Below, piece after piece: positions 1-11,289 of a DNA stretch of 64,000 bases. The position numbers and the translations under genes were made by a program. The stretch is taken from contig NC_059082.1 in the NCBI RefSeq assembly GCF_020497125.1, positions 49,808,524 to 49,872,523 on the forward strand. The letters are read 5' to 3'. The stretch is from Mauremys mutica. Taxonomy: Eukaryota; Chordata; Testudines; Geoemydidae. Under the pieces are notes generated by a model. The model was not told where the DNA came from and made no database searches. It saw nothing but the letters and a program-made list of their open reading frames with translations. Position 1 is the first letter of the stretch, and every line of letters begins with the position of its first letter.

Positions 1-1914
1 AACACCCCTTGCATTTGGAGCAGAAGTTGGTGGGGTTTGGTATGGTCCTTAGTTCCTGCCACAGTATAGGGTTGACCTCTAAGAAGGGAGGCCAGACTAC
101 ACCCACTCCAAGATAGCTTCTCCACTGCCCCAGCTCTGCAATGGCAAATGCCAGGCCTAGTGCTGCAGTGCGAGCCCCTTTTAAAATGGTAAAATTAGCA
201 AAGGTAATACAAAGCCAATTCTCCAACTCATTCAGGGAAAGTGAGCGTGTGTGTGTGTGTACGCACGCCCCCCACACCACCATAGGTGACAATCCTCAGA
301 GAACACACACAAGTCTCCAAAGCTCACTCTGCTCTAGGAGATTAGAGCATGAGGTTCAATGTGTAGCATGACATATTTCTGGGCATGGCATTTCAGAGTT
401 ATCTGCAAAAGACTCTGTGCATAAGTTGTGGGCCAGGTTGACTAGCTTTTGCTGAACTGGAGAAGAACGCATCCCCCTCTGGGACATAAAGGAGGCATAG
501 TCATCATTCCCCAGGGCCTGATTGCTGTACATACTGGTTGGGGGGGTCACAGACTCTGCCCCGGGGAGTTGGACTCCCCCTCAGGATCAGTTTAGCCATC
601 TGAGGTTGCAGAGTACAGCAGCACTGCAGAACTATTATAGGCTCGGTGCCAGCATTTGAATCACTGACCTTACTACTCCTGTAACACAAGGGTCAAGGAC
701 AGAGGATGTCAGATTCCTCTTTGAACAATGATCTGACCACACTGGTGAGTGGCTCGCCCACACATACTAATAGAGCTCTGGCTGTGGGTTTCACTGGAAG
801 CATGGAGCCATTTATAGGCCCAACATAATCTGGTCTTCTTATGGCACATCGACCAACCATGGCCTGAAATACCACAAGACGACCATGTCTCACATTATGG
901 CCCTATAAGGGGCTCCCTGCAGTTATACAAAGTCTGTGTAAAATGTAAATACAAACAAACATCCCTCCTTGGAACCAAAAACTCGCCAGAAGACCCTATG
1001 CATATCCCTCACAGTATGACACAGACTATTTTGATATGATCTTCACTTACTGAGAAATTGCAGCAAGATGACCAAAGCTTATCTTCAAACATAGTTAATT
1101 GAATGCTGTGCTTAAATCCTTAAAATAAAAGAAATTCTGCTAGATGGGCTCTTACGAGACAGCACTTTAGAGAGTGCACTGTATTTGGAAATTTATGTCT
1201 TAGCCCTGGCTTAAAGAACCGACTCAGAAAAGTGATAGTAAAAATGGACCCCATAAACTCACTATTTTTCACATCTAATTCACTCTGTTAGTAGCAAGGC
1301 AAGAGATTAGTTTTCTGATCCCAAGATGAGCTGAAAGCGGTCAGAAACATCATCTGTGTTCTTCCTGCCACTTTCAGCATGGCCAGTGATAAAGTTTATG
1401 TAATCATAATTTAACTGATTTGCCAAGGAAGCGTGAAGCAAAAGAGAATCCAATTCAGTCTCAATCACTGCATCAGCTTTGGTGTGTTCTAACAGGAGTA
1501 AACACTAGTTTTGGTCAATAAAGTGAGCATGTGTGATGCTGACTCAGGGGCAGCAGAAACAGTGGGTAAGAAGGTGCTATTTATACAGTCCCTTTATGGA
1601 TTATACCCACCTTTCAACTTTCAACAAAGAGACCTGCTCATGGCTTGCACCTTAACATTCCATTCTAAGCAGCATTTTTCACATGCAGTCGCTTTGTAAA
1701 AATAGCTCTCTTAGGCCTCAAATTTCTCATGTTTAGTCTCAGGCCAAAATTAAGTCTCTTTAAAACAGGGTCTGAAGTAAATCAGCCAAAGCATTTTGGA
1801 GTTATAGGACTCTCAAAAATTAATATGTTGCAGACTTTTAGGAGTAGAATCTAACATATTTCATTCACTCAAAAAGCCACAAGCCTTTTATGAACTTCCC
1901 ATGCACATAGACCT
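1..1914. other. No gene or repeat recognised
   Basis: No reading frame here exceeds about 80 codons and none resembles a known protein. The only simple structure is a short (TG)n run near 247-260. The sequence has ordinary intergenic or intronic composition. It may hold repeats too decayed to recognise by eye. Confidence 0.5.
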
Positions 1915-2060
1915 TCATTATTTATTATAATTATTATTTTCTTGTATTACTGTGGTGTCTACAAGTCCCTCCCTCCCCCTGGAGATCAGGGCCTCATTGT
2001 GGCAGGCGCTGTACATGAGAAATAGCACACAAACCAGTTCTGAAGAGAAAAAAAATGTCT
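1915..2060 (-). repeat. MIR/L3-type retroelement tail, minus strand
   Basis: An AT-rich run of TTATT units is followed by text that, on the minus strand, reads as the tail shared by many amniote SINE/LINE relics (a 'GCGCC...CACAATG-GGCCCTGATCTC' type module followed by an ATAATAA run). Related tails occur at 49195-49280 and 61150-61285 on the plus strand. The assignment rests on remembered family text, and the ends are approximate. Confidence 0.5.
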
Positions 2061-2132
2061 AAAAATAAACAAAGTATTAAAAGTGTCATTGCCAAGTGAT
2101 GGACGGTGATCCCTCAACAGCTGTAGCAACTG

Positions 2133-2204
2133 GGGAGTAAAATCCTGATCTCACTGAGGTCAATGGTACAACAGCCATTGACTTCAATGGAACCTGGATT
2201 TCAC
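2133..2204. repeat. Short palindromic MITE-like element
   Basis: The two arms are imperfect inverted copies. The left arm contains 'aaaatcctgatctcactga' and the right arm reads back as its complement, ending in 'ctggatttcacc', around a CATTGACTTCAATGG core. The same family recurs at 7056-7127. Such short foldback elements are abundant in turtle genomes. I cannot name the superfamily. Confidence 0.55.
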
Positions 2205-2699
2205 CGTGTCCGTCAGTAAGTCTGTGGAGGAAAACTTGAAATTGCATCCATAGATATTTCCTCACTGCCTTCAAAGAGTTCACAGTAACATGCTATTATC
2301 TGCTTAGTCACACACAATTATTTAAATCTATCAAGAAAAGTCTCACAGCAAAAATGTGAATGTATTGTTATGGGTGAGATTTTAAATATGTAACGTCAGG
2401 AAGTTCTCAATTAAGTTTCTCATACTTTTCTAGAAGATTCCCTTGTAGCTATTCTGAGGGTTAAGGAATTCTGAATTATTCCAGACTCTAGAAGATTTAA
2501 ATTGATAGGGAACTGAAAGGAGAGAAACAAATCTTATTAAATATAAAATACACTATACCTCCCCAACAGGGTCTGAGCATTTCTCACAACATGGGACGGA
2601 GATGTGTCGATTGTGCCGAATATGAAGTCACTGCTACGCTCCTCCCCTTCCAAGATCACCAACACCAAAGATATTCCATTCTGTCATTCCAACCAATAC
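2205..2699. other. No feature recognised
   Basis: AT-leaning sequence between the palindromic element and the L1-like fossil. The 75-codon open frame starting at 2591 runs into the L1-like region but shows no recognisable domain in its first half. Confidence 0.4.
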
Positions 2700-3370
2700 C
2701 AGTGCACTCACTGATTTTAATTTTTGCTAAGTCATTAGGGACACCTGTCTGGATTGAAAGTAAACAGGACAAAATCGTGCATTTAGCCACTGAACGAGAG
2801 AATGCCTTATTAGACTAGCTATTATATGGGCTCCAACCACTATTAAATATTTAGGCATCAAACTGTACAAAGGAAGCACAAGACATACTAGAGAATAATT
2901 GGAGTACATTATAAAAAGTCTGGAGGGGAAAACAGATTTTTGGAACATGTTCTCAATTTCATTAATTGGGAGGACAGCCTTGAAAAAAATATTCCTCCCC
3001 AAATCATTATCCATTCTTCAGAGTGGATCATATGAAACCAGTTATACAAAAGAATAAATTGTATTTGGAATGGCAACAACCCCAGAATAAAGCTAGAAAC
3101 TCTGATGTTCCCATATAAAGATAGGAGACAGCTATCTGTTCCAAATTTTCAAGTTTTCTACTGCGCCAATTCAAATTCACTACATACCAAAATGGCCGTA
3201 TAAAAAGGACTCCACCCATGAATCTTAGAACAAGCAATAATCCCCAAATATCAATTTAATGTATGGGGTCACAAAATGAGTCAAGAATGTACTTACAATA
3301 CTAGTAACTCATTAACTACAGGGCAAAAAGCACTAGAGAGAGTACAGCAGAATCTCTCTTTAAAGTAACA
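2700..3370 (+). mobile_element. Decayed L1-clade LINE fragment (RT C-terminal region)
   Basis: Translation from 2836 gives TTIKYLGIKLYKG, then, after an in-frame stop, IIKSLEGKTDFW and SLIGRTALKKIFLPKSLSIL. This is the order of motifs after the catalytic core of L1-clade reverse transcriptases: a KYLGI block, then a GR-x-x-x-x-K-x-x-x-LPK block. Further on, in a shifted frame, 'LSVPNFQVFYCAN' matches the PNF-x-x-YY block. Stops and shifts are spread throughout, so the copy is old and inactive. Neither the 5' part nor a 3' tail is visible. L1-type LINEs are minor in turtles next to CR1. It could also be a Tx1-like relative. Confidence 0.65.
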
Positions 3371-4234
3371 CTACCATAATAAAGATCAGATTGAAAAAGA
3401 AGATTTCCACACACACAACTCCCTAGATTATGAAAATGTAAATTTTTTTTTTTTTAAATGTGCTCGTCATTATTTATACTGTTTATTTTTGCATTTCTCA
3501 ACTGGAAGGATGAAAAGAGCTTTTACTCCCTTTCATTTTTGTTTACAGTCATTTTTGTAGTCACTTTCACATTCAGGTTCTCATGAACTAGCACAATACT
3601 GGGAAATTTAAATATTACTATTGATTAAATGTTGTGTATACACAAAACCTGTGCAGAATTTACATATTAGGCCAAATTTGACCTGACTGCGTATTTTTAA
3701 TCCAGAAATGACTGTATGGGATAACCCCGACCCCAGCAAGAAGTTTATTGAGTGGGTGATAGAAATAATGGAATAGCATATAGTGCATTTTTGTACAAAG
3801 TGTCAAACCTCCTGCATATACAGGCAGGTAGTCCCTTTACTACGAATGAGGTAGAAGATGGATAATAGCCAGTTATACAGACCTCTGCACATATAGCACA
3901 TCAAAAAAAATGGGACCCTATTAAACCATTTCTATTCCAATCATGACCCTTGTTGCTGCACATAAGGTAAGTGGGACTGGCACAGGACTCACCACCACAA
4001 CTGTGGTGAGGAGCAGACAACAGGACATATGGAGAAGTGGAATCACCCAACTCCTAGGTCTGACTGTGGCACTGCTTGCACAGGAGTGCCAGTGAACAAT
4101 GTGGTTCTGAAATTCTCTGATGAGCTGGTCTCTCAAACACACTGAATAATTAAAAATACAGGTTCAGTGAGGATCTTCCAACTATTCCCTTGGATTTAGA
4201 AATCATGGGCAAGTATAGCTGTATGGCATATCTA
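3371..4234. other. No feature recognised
   Basis: AT-rich sequence with a T run near 3440-3455. No repeat termini, RNA gene or defensible coding exon is visible. Confidence 0.4.
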
Positions 4235-4600
4235 GTATGTTTCTGCTCCAACACTCCCACCCATGCAGCCTGTCTGTCTCTCAGTCAATCACCTCTGTGC
4301 CTTCCTCCACACGGCCCCATATGCATGGCACGACCTCCCTGAGCTTATTTGCAAGGCCCCTACCGTGTCCATGTTTAAGTCCCACTTCTGCCCTGTTGCC
4401 ATGTACATTATATCATGTTGCCTGCAGCAAATATTGTTGATTTATATAGAAAATCCCTTTTGTTGTTTTCCTTCTCTGTCCTTTTCCTGCCTGTTCATCC
4501 TTACAATGTGAGCTCCAAGGGGCAGACACTCTCCCGCCTTGTATGCCTGGAAAGCACCTGGCACATTGTGGACACTACTAAAAATAAACAACTTAGTTTG
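4235..4600 (+). repeat. L2/L3-like LINE 3' fragment
   Basis: A C/T-rich coding-like portion ('...cttcctccac...' to 'aagtcccacttctgccctg') is followed by the module 'gtgagctccaaggggcaga' and 'gcacctggcacattgtgga', then an A-rich end. The order fits the 3' part of an L2/L3-like LINE common in reptiles. A second, interrupted member lies around 28050-28540. The family name is not certain. Confidence 0.5.
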
Positions 4601-4962
4601 ATGGATAGGATCTTCAACCAGTCAGCAAACAGAGCTGGAATACAGACCTGCTCAAACAATCAGAACCGATATACAGGGTAAACTAGGTCAAGTGGCTAAA
4701 GGTCTCCATTCAAGCTAGACACTGACTAATCCACTATACGTCTCTTTTAACATACCAGTTTTCTTACTCAAGTGACACTAAACTTTTCAAACCAGAAAAA
4801 ACCAAGATGTTGTTCCAAGTGTAAAGCTACTGCTAGGTACATTTTTTTCACCCTTTGCTGTGAATGCCCAAGAGTTCATAATTTCAGGGAGGATGAGACT
4901 GAAATTCTTTCATGTAAAATGAAGGACAACAAATTCAACTTCTTGTGCTGGTCACAGCAGTA

Positions 4963-5086
4963 GGGCTCCAGGAGCACAGCCATCCAGATTATACTACCTC
5001 CTCTTTGGCTGCATTAAGCTGGGGGAGAGGCAACCAGTCCCTCTTCCCCCTTCTAGTCAACTCACATATGACAGCCATAATTTGGT
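4963..5086 (+). repeat. 124-bp duplicated block, copy A
   Basis: This block recurs at 8345-8468 in the same orientation with the same length, no gaps and 4 mismatches (about 97% identity by eye). It begins GGGCTCCAGGAG and ends CATAATTTGGT. There are no terminal inverted repeats, no poly-A and no obvious target duplication, so it does not look like a transposon. The flanks of the two copies are unrelated. Confidence 0.85.
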
Positions 5087-5150
5087 GCAGCATTTGTGCT
5101 GCATAATTGTGCAGCATTTGGCAGCTCTGAAGTGCTACCTAAGCCCTAAG

Positions 5151-5401
5151 CAGGGCCGGCTCCAGGTTTTCTGCCGCCCTAAGGAGGGGAAAAAGAAAGC
5201 CACGGCAGTGTGATTGCGCTGCTCCTCTCTTCAGCGGCAATTCGGCGGCAGGTCCTTCGATCCGACAGAGACTGAGGGACCCGCCGCCAAATTGCCGCCG
5301 AAGAACCGGACCTGCCGCCCCAATAGTGGCTGGAGGGCTGCCCCTTGGTATTGGCCGCCCCAAGCACCTGCTCCTTTAGCTGGTGCCTGGAGCTGGCCCT
5401 G
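5151..5401. mobile_element. hAT-type MITE, 251 bp
   Basis: The terminal inverted repeats are CAGGGCCGGCTCCAGG and its near-complement CCTGGAGCTGGCCCTG (15 of 16 match). The flanking 8-mers gccctaag (5143-5150) and gccctaca (5402-5409) are a target-site duplication with two changes. An 8-bp duplication with CAGGG...CCCTG ends is the hAT signature. The interior is GC-rich and partly palindromic ('ggcggcaattcggcggc'-like arms). It has no transposase and would have depended on one in trans. A sister copy lies at 27652-27862. Confidence 0.85.
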
Positions 5402-5409
5402 GCCCTACA

Positions 5410-6554
5410 TGTTGTTATTGCAACACATCAAGCTGCTGCTGCTGGCAAAAAAGGATAAACGAGTTTGCATGAGGGGAGCTTCCACATTCCATCCACTTCT
5501 GGATTAAAGGCAACATTTTGAGGTTCAACCAAAGAAACTATATTGAAGAAAAGGATAAATATGGATGCATTTGTAAGGGTTTCTTTGAAGCTGACAAGTA
5601 CTGGGACCCTAGTAAAGAAGGAATGCCAGGTTTTGATTGCCATGCACACTCCTATGTGGAATGGAAAATGTAAGGCTCTGTGAAGCACTTACGCCTCACC
5701 TGGGTGGTATAGCCATACAGAGCTCCTGTGTGCCTGCTATGCCCTCAAGAAATGGTCTCCACAACAATGCTGTCAGACTGAGACATGCCAGAGGCAGTAT
5801 GGCTGACTCACAGGGTTCCAAAATCCTGAGTCAGGCCCCAGGAAATCATGAGACTGGCTTAAAAATCAAGATGGGATTTTATTAAAAATAATAAACTTGT
5901 GCATACTCTGTATTTGCCTTGTGGATTTGTTTGTTTGTTCAAGCCTTTAGGGGTCAAGTTTTCACGCTATTCTCTGTAAAATCAGCAGGGCCAGACACTC
6001 ATTTTTTTATTTGTATGAAAGCAAACCATCTCACATTATCACCAGGAGCTAGGGCTTTAAGAAAAACATTAAATATCACAAAACATAATAAAATTGCAAG
6101 AGTTGGCAAAACTGCTAAGGAGAGGCCATAGGAATCTAAATTTCCTGAAAACCTGTGACCCCAGCACCACATGCAACTGGCACATAGGGGCAGTGGCTGC
6201 TATTTCTGTCCATAAGTCTTGGTTTGGGAAGGAGATTTCATCTGACATAGAGCCAAATTACTCTTTTCTATTCAGGTTCATACGCTGTGTCTATTGCTGT
6301 GGTATCTGGCTCCATGCAAGCGGAACGGGTAGTATTCTGAGCGCTTTGACCTTGAAAATGCTGATACAGAACCGACAAAGTTTAATCATTGTGCACAAAT
6401 GAATTTAACCTCTTTGTCCCTACTTTTAGTCTAGCTTTAGTCAAGCTTTCTTGTTAAAAAAATTCAAATTCATGAATTCATGTCATGATGTCAAAAGTAT
6501 AAATATTCCAATAGATTACTGGATGACATTTATCTAGACTACCCAACCCTCACA
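5410..6554. other. No feature recognised
   Basis: Short open frames only (longest about 100 codons, 6094-6402). None has a domain, a plausible splice context or a recognisable family. Confidence 0.4.
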
Positions 6555-6732
6555 GAGTGATTTGCATCAGTAGATCTCAAAGCATGTTACAAAGAAGGTC
6601 AGTATCATCCACATTTTACAGATGGGGAAACTGAGACATGGAGCGGGACCTGACTTGCCCAAGGTCAGCCAGCAGCAGAGATGGGACAAGAACACAAAAC
6701 TCCTGTATCCAACTCCAGTGCTCTATCCACCT
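6555..6732 (-). repeat. MIR/CORE-SINE relic
   Basis: On the minus strand it carries the MIR core order: a '...GGAGTTGGATACAGGAG' head, 'CTGGCTGACCTTGGGCAAG', 'CTGTAAAATG' and 'CTTTGAGATC'. On the plus strand the diagnostic text is 'cattttacagatggggaaac' followed by 'cttgcccaaggtcagcc'. This is an ancient tRNA-derived SINE, long inactive. Confidence 0.75.
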
Positions 6733-7055
6733 TTTCATTCATCTTGCTTCATTTAACATACACCCACCTTTCCATGTAGGGGCAGAGAGCTGGATTTAGT
6801 TTATAAAGAAAGTAAGCAGTAAAATCACTCTCAATGCTCACAGATTATAGTTTCTCTAAAAAGCATCAGATGGGCATCTTTTGTGAATTGTGTATTCAGG
6901 ATTCTTTACACCTCCAGCAGATTGGTTGTGGCGAAGAAAAACAAGACCAATGCATGGGAGGACAAAAATCAATAGAGAAATGTTTTTGTCAAATTAGTAG
7001 CTGTGACTGCTTTCTTCCACTGCACACCAATGGACACTTAACAAGAAGAAACAAG

Positions 7056-7127
7056 GGGTGAAATCCAGACTCCACTGAAGTCAATCACAACACTCCTATT
7101 GACTTCAGGGGAGTCAGGGTTTCACCC
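7056..7127. repeat. Palindromic MITE-like element, 72 bp
   Basis: The ends 'ggggtgaaatccagactcc' and 'ggagtcagggtttcaccc' are inverted copies. The centre carries ACTGAAGTCAAT...ATTGACTTCAGG, also inverted. It is the same family as 2133-2204 in a less decayed state. Confidence 0.65.
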
Positions 7128-8344
7128 AAGGATCTCAGTTTATATTCACTATCGGCATGCAAGTGCAATAATAAAAAGACTTCTACGGCCATACAGCGCC
7201 TTGCTTGACAAGCGACACATACAGAAGCACTCTGCTGACCCATAGCTGCCTCTGGGCTGGAAGGTGGCACGCACTGTACACAAACTCCATATGCAGTCTG
7301 TGCTGCTTACGCTTTCAGGGCTCTGCAGAACTCCACCTGCCACCTACACATCTTCCTTCCTCGCGCACACCATGTCCCACACCCTGCACTCTGTCTCCTT
7401 CACCTGCTTCCAACTTCATCTCTGCCCATAGCTCTGAGCAGCCTCCGAACTAACACTGGCTACGAAACAAACAGGAGCAATCATTTATTCTGTGGCTGTT
7501 TCAACTGTATGGGGAACACCCCACGCTGTGCTTTCCAGCTTGTGCAGCAGGGGCGTTTCCAGAGGCAGTTACACTGATTCTCAAATGGATTTCCACGGAA
7601 ATGGCGTTTCACTCTTTCAGAATCCGAGGAAGCGATTCTCTTTCCCCAGCTTGCTACTGGCATCCCTTGAAAGGTAATAGCTGCCCCGGCATGCAAGCTT
7701 CAGCTGAACTATGCATTGGTTACCAACACAGCCCACTGTGCATGGCAGGAAGCGGCCATGTTTGTTCCTCTTTATCACTCAGGCTGAGGGGCAGACCTGT
7801 ATCCAATGGAGTCTATATCCTCAGAAGGTGATTCCCACTTCAACAGCATTGCAACCAACTCCATTAAGATCCTGTCAAAATAGGCCTGATCCAAATCCCA
7901 CTGAAGTCAGATCATAGAGCAAGATGAGAGGTCAGTGTTGGGAAATCACTTTCCACATTATCTGCATTCCACCTCCACAATTTTTCTAATGCTTATAACT
8001 GATCTAAACTTGTTCCAACTGAGCTTATTCTCACTGAGGTCTAAGTCCAGAGGAAATTAGACATTGTGAAAAGAAGCCATTTTTGCCTTATGTAAGGAAT
8101 TCTTTTAAGCTTCTGAAAAAATAGAATCGTGACTATCTCAAAACAAAAGAAAACAAAAGGTATCTGGGGGAGTTGTAATGGCAGGTGGTGAGCATGCTCC
8201 TCTCTAGACCTGTTTGACAGGTGACGACTGCTCTGTGACTGCAATCGTGAGCTGATGTGCATGAGGCATGGGTCCAGGGTTGTGCCCACACCCCTTACAG
8301 ACACATGCCTTCTGGGGCTGGAGCACTGGCCAGCTTCCTTGCTT
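7128..8344. other. No feature recognised
   Basis: Mixed composition. Several 60-90 codon open frames on both strands overlap one another and lack domains. No repeat ends are visible. Confidence 0.4.
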
Positions 8345-8468
8345 GGGCTCCAGGAGTACAGCCATCCAGATTATGCTACCTCCTCTTTGGCTGCATTAAG
8401 CTGGGGGAGAGGCAACCACTCCCTCTTCCCCCTTCTAGTCAACTCACATACGACAGCCATAATTTGGT
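8345..8468 (+). repeat. 124-bp duplicated block, copy B
   Basis: Ungapped copy of 4963-5086 with four substitutions, 3382 bp downstream in the same orientation. Homology starts abruptly at GGGCTCCAGGAG and stops at AATTTGGT on both sides. It could be a recent local duplication, a gene-conversion tract or two members of an unknown short repeat. Confidence 0.85.
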
Positions 8469-9250
8469 CCTTAACTGAGAGTAGCCTGTAAACAAGCTGG
8501 CATATGTGTATCTGCACTGCTGAGGCCTACAGGGCAGGATACCGGAGCTGCTCAACAGTTGTCAGGTTCCAGCTCCTGAAACTGCCTCATTACATTGCTG
8601 CACCTCGGGGTCTGAACGTCACCTGTTCTATTCCTCCCGGGCTGCCACTCTGCAGTGACAGTCATGGGAGCTATGCTCATTCCAGTGGGCTGGGCATCTC
8701 TTTGAAACCACAGAGATGGAGAAGCAGGTTTTTCTCTGCTGTCAAGACAGAGACCTGATGTCGAAGCTGCTGGCTGGCTGGCTGGCTCTCTCGGGATTGT
8801 CCGTGTTCAGTTCTAACGGAGCGCACATATTCATTAGGAGTGTTAGATGGCAGGGCTAGGTTGTTTCTTTTATAAATCAGCCTTTTATCTTCAGTATTCA
8901 GAACGGAATGGGATTCTCTGAAAACTACACTGAGCTGCACATTTTGTGCTGAGCACTAAGGCAGGTAACATGCTGCACTCCGCATAAATCAATTCCGAAA
9001 CAGCAGGAACAAAACCCACTTTCTACCATACTCCTTCCTGCTGCCACCACGGCCAACTCTGGGTCATCTGTGCTCTACTGCACCTGCTATTTCAATGTGC
9101 AGCAGAAACCACACAGACAAGACAGGAAAGAAAGAATCCAGACTCCTTGGGAAATGGGATGGCTCACGAGATGGGTAATCAGATGGAGAACCTTTTGCCT
9201 ATAGTCCAGTCCGGGTTAGTAGTAAATGAAAGCCAGTGACACTGACTTGT
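8469..9250. other. No gene recognised; contains a (TGGC)n tract
   Basis: A short (TGGC)4-5 microsatellite lies at about 8769-8787. Nothing else is identifiable. Confidence 0.4.
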
Positions 9251-9345
9251 CTCCCAGAGGTGCCGCCAGGCTGAATTCATTAATGTCTGTGATGCACTAT
9301 GAGATCCTCACATGCGAGGCACCTCAGAAATGCACAATATTCCCA
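9251..9345 (+). repeat. MIR 3' end fragment
   Basis: The text 'ggctgaattcattaatgtct' followed by 'gatgcactatgagatcctc' is the 3' portion of the MIR-like SINE also present at 24900-24985 in a longer copy. The 5' portion is absent. Confidence 0.55.
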
Positions 9346-9667
9346 TCTGCCAGCTGGTCACCGGGGACTGGCCCTTTAACAGCATTAGGCCCAGCTGAAA
9401 CCGAGACTGATCAGCCAAGGATCAGGTGATTATAAAAGCTGCTGGTGCTAGTGGGGAGTGAAAGCTACAGCAAGCAGGCTGGCTCTTGTGGGAGGCCCTG
9501 GAGCAGGGTGACTCTCAAGCAAGCAGCTGGTAGAACGGGAGCCTGTAGGGAATAGACAGGCCCCAGGTAGGGGGAAGGTATAAGTGATGTCTCTACTAGT
9601 TTTCTGTGGAAGTAAGCAAGCGGAAGCACTGAGAAAAGGGCCTGAAGCAGACGCGGGATGTGGTGTT

Positions 9668-9864
9668 CATAGAATCAAAGGGTTGGAAGGGACCTCAGGA
9701 GGCCATCTAGTCCAACCCCCTGCTCAAAGCAGGACCTAATCCCTAACAAAATCATACCAGCCAGGGCTTTGTCAAGCCTGACCTTAAAAACCTCTAAGGA
9801 AGGAGATTCCACCACCTCCCTAGGCAACCCATTCCAGTGCTTCACCACCCTTCTCGTGTTAATC
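9668..9864 (-). mobile_element. CR1 LINE 3' end, minus strand
   Basis: On the minus strand this is the last ~195 bp of a CR1 element. It ends in the family tail (complement of 'catagaatc' followed by 'gggttggaagggacctcag') and includes the short conserved frame [33 protein letters not shown]1 copies are usually 5'-truncated and carry an octamer-like tail rather than poly-A, which is what is seen here. It is clearly homologous to 32140-32376 and 47767-48046. Confidence 0.95.
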
Positions 9865-10644
9865 ACTCCTGGGCTGGGGAGACAGGCCAGCAGCTGACAG
9901 AACCTTTTGCTGGCCTACCTGAAATATGTTGGTGGTCTCAGTCCCATTCCTCATTGCCATGGATCCACATAACCAACCAGCCTTCTTGTGGGCAATCTAA
10001 GCAGGAGGCCAAGGATTACATGGACGATGGAGACAGCTTCCCTCCGACACCTCCAGGTACCCCTTCCATGCCAAGGCTGAAAGCATGGGGCAGCTGTGCC
10101 TGAAGATTGCACTGCTATTGCCTATACTTGTATCTGTTCAGTGGACAGAGAACTTAATTCATTTTCCAGAGCTGGTAGATCTGGGATCTACCAGATCTGG
10201 GATCTGACACTCAATTCACTTTAATGTGGGCCCCTGAACATAACTGAGAACAAACATTTTACTTCGTGCAACCTTTCAGTGTAGCACGTCAAGGGAGGGA
10301 AGCAGCCAGAAGTCCCCTTCCTGGACATTCAGAAAACTCTGCTGTCAGGAGAAGAATGAAGATGTAACTGACAACTCCAGGGGTAGGTGTCCAGCTGTCT
10401 CCTTCTTCCAGCGGGCCAGCCATCTTGGTTTAACAAATAAGCCCCAGCACAGCTAGACATGTATGCGTAGGGAGCAGAGGAACACTGGCTGAAAGGAAAG
10501 GAGCATGCCTAGAGGTTAGAACAGGGGAGTCGGCATATGGACTGCAGAGTTCCATTCCTGTTTCTGCCTTTGCCACGCCATGTGATCTTGCTCACGTATT
10601 GTTTATTCATATTACATTCACACCTAGAACCAAGATCTGGGACC
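9865..10644. other. No gene recognised; short tandem 'agatctgggatct'
   Basis: A 13-bp unit 'agatctgggatct' occurs twice at about 10176-10204, separated by 'acc'. The remainder is unassigned. Confidence 0.4.
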
Positions 10645-10815
10645 GAAAGCATAACATCTAACTACACAGAGTGTACATGTGTCATTATCTGCATTGTACA
10701 ATGGGGAATTGAGGCACAGAGATGAAGTGACTTGACCCAACATCACCCAGGAAGTCAGCAGCAGAGCCAAAAACTGACCCCAGGCCATCTGGTCTGGCTA
10801 TACAGCATACCCCTG
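10645..10815 (-). repeat. MIR/CORE-SINE relic
   Basis: Plus-strand text 'attatctgcattgtacaatggg' is followed by 'gaggcacagagatgaagtga' and 'aagtcagcagcagagcc'. Read in reverse this is the MIR order (tRNA-like head lost, core and L2-like tail partly kept). Confidence 0.7.
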
Positions 10816-10830
10816 TGGCAGTGAGTCTCA

Positions 10831-11081
10831 GAGCCTGGATCTACACACTTTGGCTTATGCTATGGCGCTAAAATAGCCGTGTAGGTGTTTGGGCTTGGGC
10901 TGGAGCCGAGCTCTGGAACCCACCCCCATCCCCAGGCTTCAATGTCCAAACATCCACGTGGCTATTTTTAGCACCATAGTGCAAGCCCCGCAAGCCGGAG
11001 TCTGTAGACATGGGCTCTGGGACTGGCTGCTGTGAGGTTTTTGGCTTTGGTTGTTGTTTTTTTTGCCATGTAGACATGCCC
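10831..11081. mobile_element. Harbinger-like MITE, 251 bp
   Basis: The left end carries a GGATCTACAC motif. The right end, 'catgtagacatgccc', reads back as GGGCATGTCTACATG, the terminal motif shared by the elements at 44620, 48917, 50568 and 50800. Internally it has two inverted arms ('ggcgctaaaatagccgtgta' against 'cgtggctatttttagcacca'). No convincing target duplication is left (tca/tga). It is non-autonomous. Confidence 0.6.
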
Positions 11082-11144
11082 TGAGTCCCAATCTAGAGCC
11101 TCAGCCACAAGACCATCCTTACACTCAAATCATTAATATGTTGA

Positions 11145-11285
11145 TGCCTCAGTTTACCCATCTGTTACATGAGGGCATAATACTACCTACCTCATAGGTG
11201 TGCTGTGAGGCTAGTTAATGTCTGCAAACTCCCTCAGTACTGGAGAACCTCCAGATCCAAAAAGCTATTTAAATATACAGTATTG
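11145..11285 (+). repeat. MIR-like SINE 3' half
   Basis: 'gcctcagtttacccatctgt' followed by 'ctacctcataggtgtgctgtgag' and 'taatgtctgcaaa' is the core-to-tail section of MIR on the plus strand. The head is missing. Confidence 0.7.
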
Positions 11286-11289
11286 TTAT

